Source: Candidatus Pacearchaeota archaeon
GTDB lineage: Archaea; Nanoarchaeota; Nanoarchaeia; Pacearchaeales; GW2011-AR1
DNA length: 15,918 nt
Reading direction: 5' to 3'
Assembly (NCBI GenBank): GCA_002686195.1
Contig: NZAS01000162.1
Coordinates: forward strand, 1-15,918
Below the pieces are notes generated by a model. It was not told the origin of the DNA, searched no databases, and saw only the letters and a program-made list of their open reading frames with translations. Positions 15,067 through 15,918 of this stretch are shown here, in pieces. Position 1 is the first letter of the stretch, and each line of letters begins with the position of its first letter. A program made the translations under genes and the position numbers.

Positions 15067-15918
15067 TTTCCATGATCGGTTTGGGGAGTGGAGGTTCTCA
15101 GATTGCACAAAAGTTCTCCACAATGTCTCAATATAATGTTTATTGTTTGAATAATAGCGTGAAGCGAACGTCTAAGTATAAATTTAAACTGAAAAGCTAT
15201 GAGACACCGGAGGAATATGACGAGAACGTTCCCGATGTTAGCAAATTTTTCAAAGATGTGGATGATCAAATACAGTTCTTTGTAGTTGGCGCCTCTTTAA
15301 GTTCTAATTATGCCTTAGGAATTTTAGAACAACTTAAACATAAACAAATTGATTTAATTTATATCAAGCCGGATACAGAATTGTTGGCTGGTGTTCCGCG
15401 TTTAATAGAAAATGCGGCCTTTGGAATACTTCAAGAATATGCAAGGTCAGGGCTCCTCAATTCGATTACTTTAATTTCTAATTTAAAGCTGGAAGAAATT
15501 ATACACAATGTACCAATCAAAGAATATTATGATACACTGAATACCATGATTCAATCCACTGTTCATTATATAAATTATTTTGAACACAATGAGCCAGAAA
15601 TTGGCGTCCTTGCCAAGCCTTCTGAGATTTGTCGAGTTAAAACCTTTGGAGTTTTAGACATGAAAAAACTTGAAGAAAAATGGTTCTTTGACCTTGACAT
15701 TGATAGAGAGGTGTGTTATTATTTATGTATAAATAAAGAGAAACTAGAAACCGATGGAGGGTTGCATAGGAGAATGGTTAAGATGCTGAAAGAAAAGCCT
15801 CATAATGCATTTCGAAAGATTTCGTATGGAATCTATGAAACCGAAACCGGTAAAGACTTTGGGTTCTGCGTTGCCCGTACTAACGTAGTGCAAAAAACTC
15901 TTGACAAGCTAAAGCAAG
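15063..15918 (+). CDS. Tubulin/FtsZ-superfamily-like protein (partial, runs off the window)
   Basis: At least 285 residues are present, with no stop before the window end. It opens with ISMIGLGSGGSQIAQKF, a first strand and glycine-rich loop like FtsZ IKVIGVGGGG. YNVYCLNNS follows, in the place of FtsZ EFxAxNTD. At 72-91 comes FFVVGASLSSNYALGILEQL, where tubulins have the GGGTGTG phosphate loop; here those glycines are missing. The next part follows the FtsZ layout closely: LIYIKPDTELLAG (98-110), RLIENAAFGILQEYA (113-127), SITLISNLKLEEI (134-146) and a helix YDTLNTMIQSTVHYI (156-170), matching FtsZ TKPFxFEG, the AxxGIxxL helix, LIxIPNDKL and the ANDVLxxAVQGI helix. No clear T7 catalytic loop is seen. 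The ATG overlaps the polymerase stop; an alternative ATG at 15072 would clip the first strand. A plain dinucleotide-binding Rossmann protein is the main alternative. Confidence 0.6.
   Translation, partial: MISMIGLGSGGSQIAQKFSTMSQYNVYCLNNSVKRTSKYKFKLKSYETPEEYDENVPDVSKFFKDVDDQIQFFVVGASLSSNYALGILEQLKHKQIDLIYIKPDTELLAGVPRLIENAAFGILQEYARSGLLNSITLISNLKLEEIIHNVPIKEYYDTLNTMIQSTVHYINYFEHNEPEIGVLAKPSEICRVKTFGVLDMKKLEEKWFFDLDIDREVCYYLCINKEKLETDGGLHRRMVKMLKEKPHNAFRKISYGIYETETGKDFGFCVARTNVVQKTLDKLKQ

Noticed and set aside
15728..15735. Exact T4 late promoter box TATAAATA
   Set aside because: It lies within the tubulin-like coding sequence with no start codon context downstream in the window; in AT-rich DNA one match can be chance. 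It could matter only if a gene begins shortly after the window edge.

Overview
The window is a densely packed, single-strand (+) block from a tailed double-stranded DNA bacteriophage with a contractile, T4-like (myovirus) tail. The evidence is a complete sheath gene, a tail tube gene, a gp26-like zinc-ribbon baseplate/assembly protein, a tape measure, a tube-initiator-like protein, a LysM baseplate protein and a very large hub-like protein. They follow the usual tail order: sheath, tube, assembly proteins, tape measure, baseplate/hub. No tRNA, rRNA, CRISPR array or insertion sequence is visible. No host can be named from the sequence. The moderate-to-low GC and the style of the proteins resemble marine T4-like myoviruses, but that is an impression.

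Layout: 49-3060 tail sheath (unusually long, 1003 aa); 3129-3728 tail tube; 3764-4621 gp26-like protein (TTG start); 4626-4853 small protein whose frame continues from gp26 through a possible +1/-2 frameshift at a run of seven T; 4867-4892 rho-independent terminator; 4940-7678 tape measure (GTG start); 7714-8820 tube-initiator-like baseplate protein; 8835-9173 LysM/gp53-like protein; 9177-12692 giant hub-like structural protein; 12689-13888 unrecognised 399-aa protein; 13891-15066 compact family A DNA polymerase (GTG start); 15063 to the window end, a protein with the sequence layout of the tubulin/FtsZ superfamily but without its glycine-rich signature, cut off by the window edge.

How it fits together: the first two thirds is a tail-building module. 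From the tube-initiator gene onward the genes are separated by 0-14 bases or overlap by 4 bases (ATGA junctions at 12689 and 15063), which suggests one translationally coupled operon running from baseplate/hub proteins into a replication polymerase and a cytoskeleton-like protein. Four larger gaps (before sheath, tube, gp26-like and tape measure) each carry an AATTAAA(T/A) box 34-37 bases before the start codon, a candidate phage-specific late promoter. The most unusual content is the polymerase/tubulin-like pair at the right end; the candidate recoding site between tube and tape measure is next.
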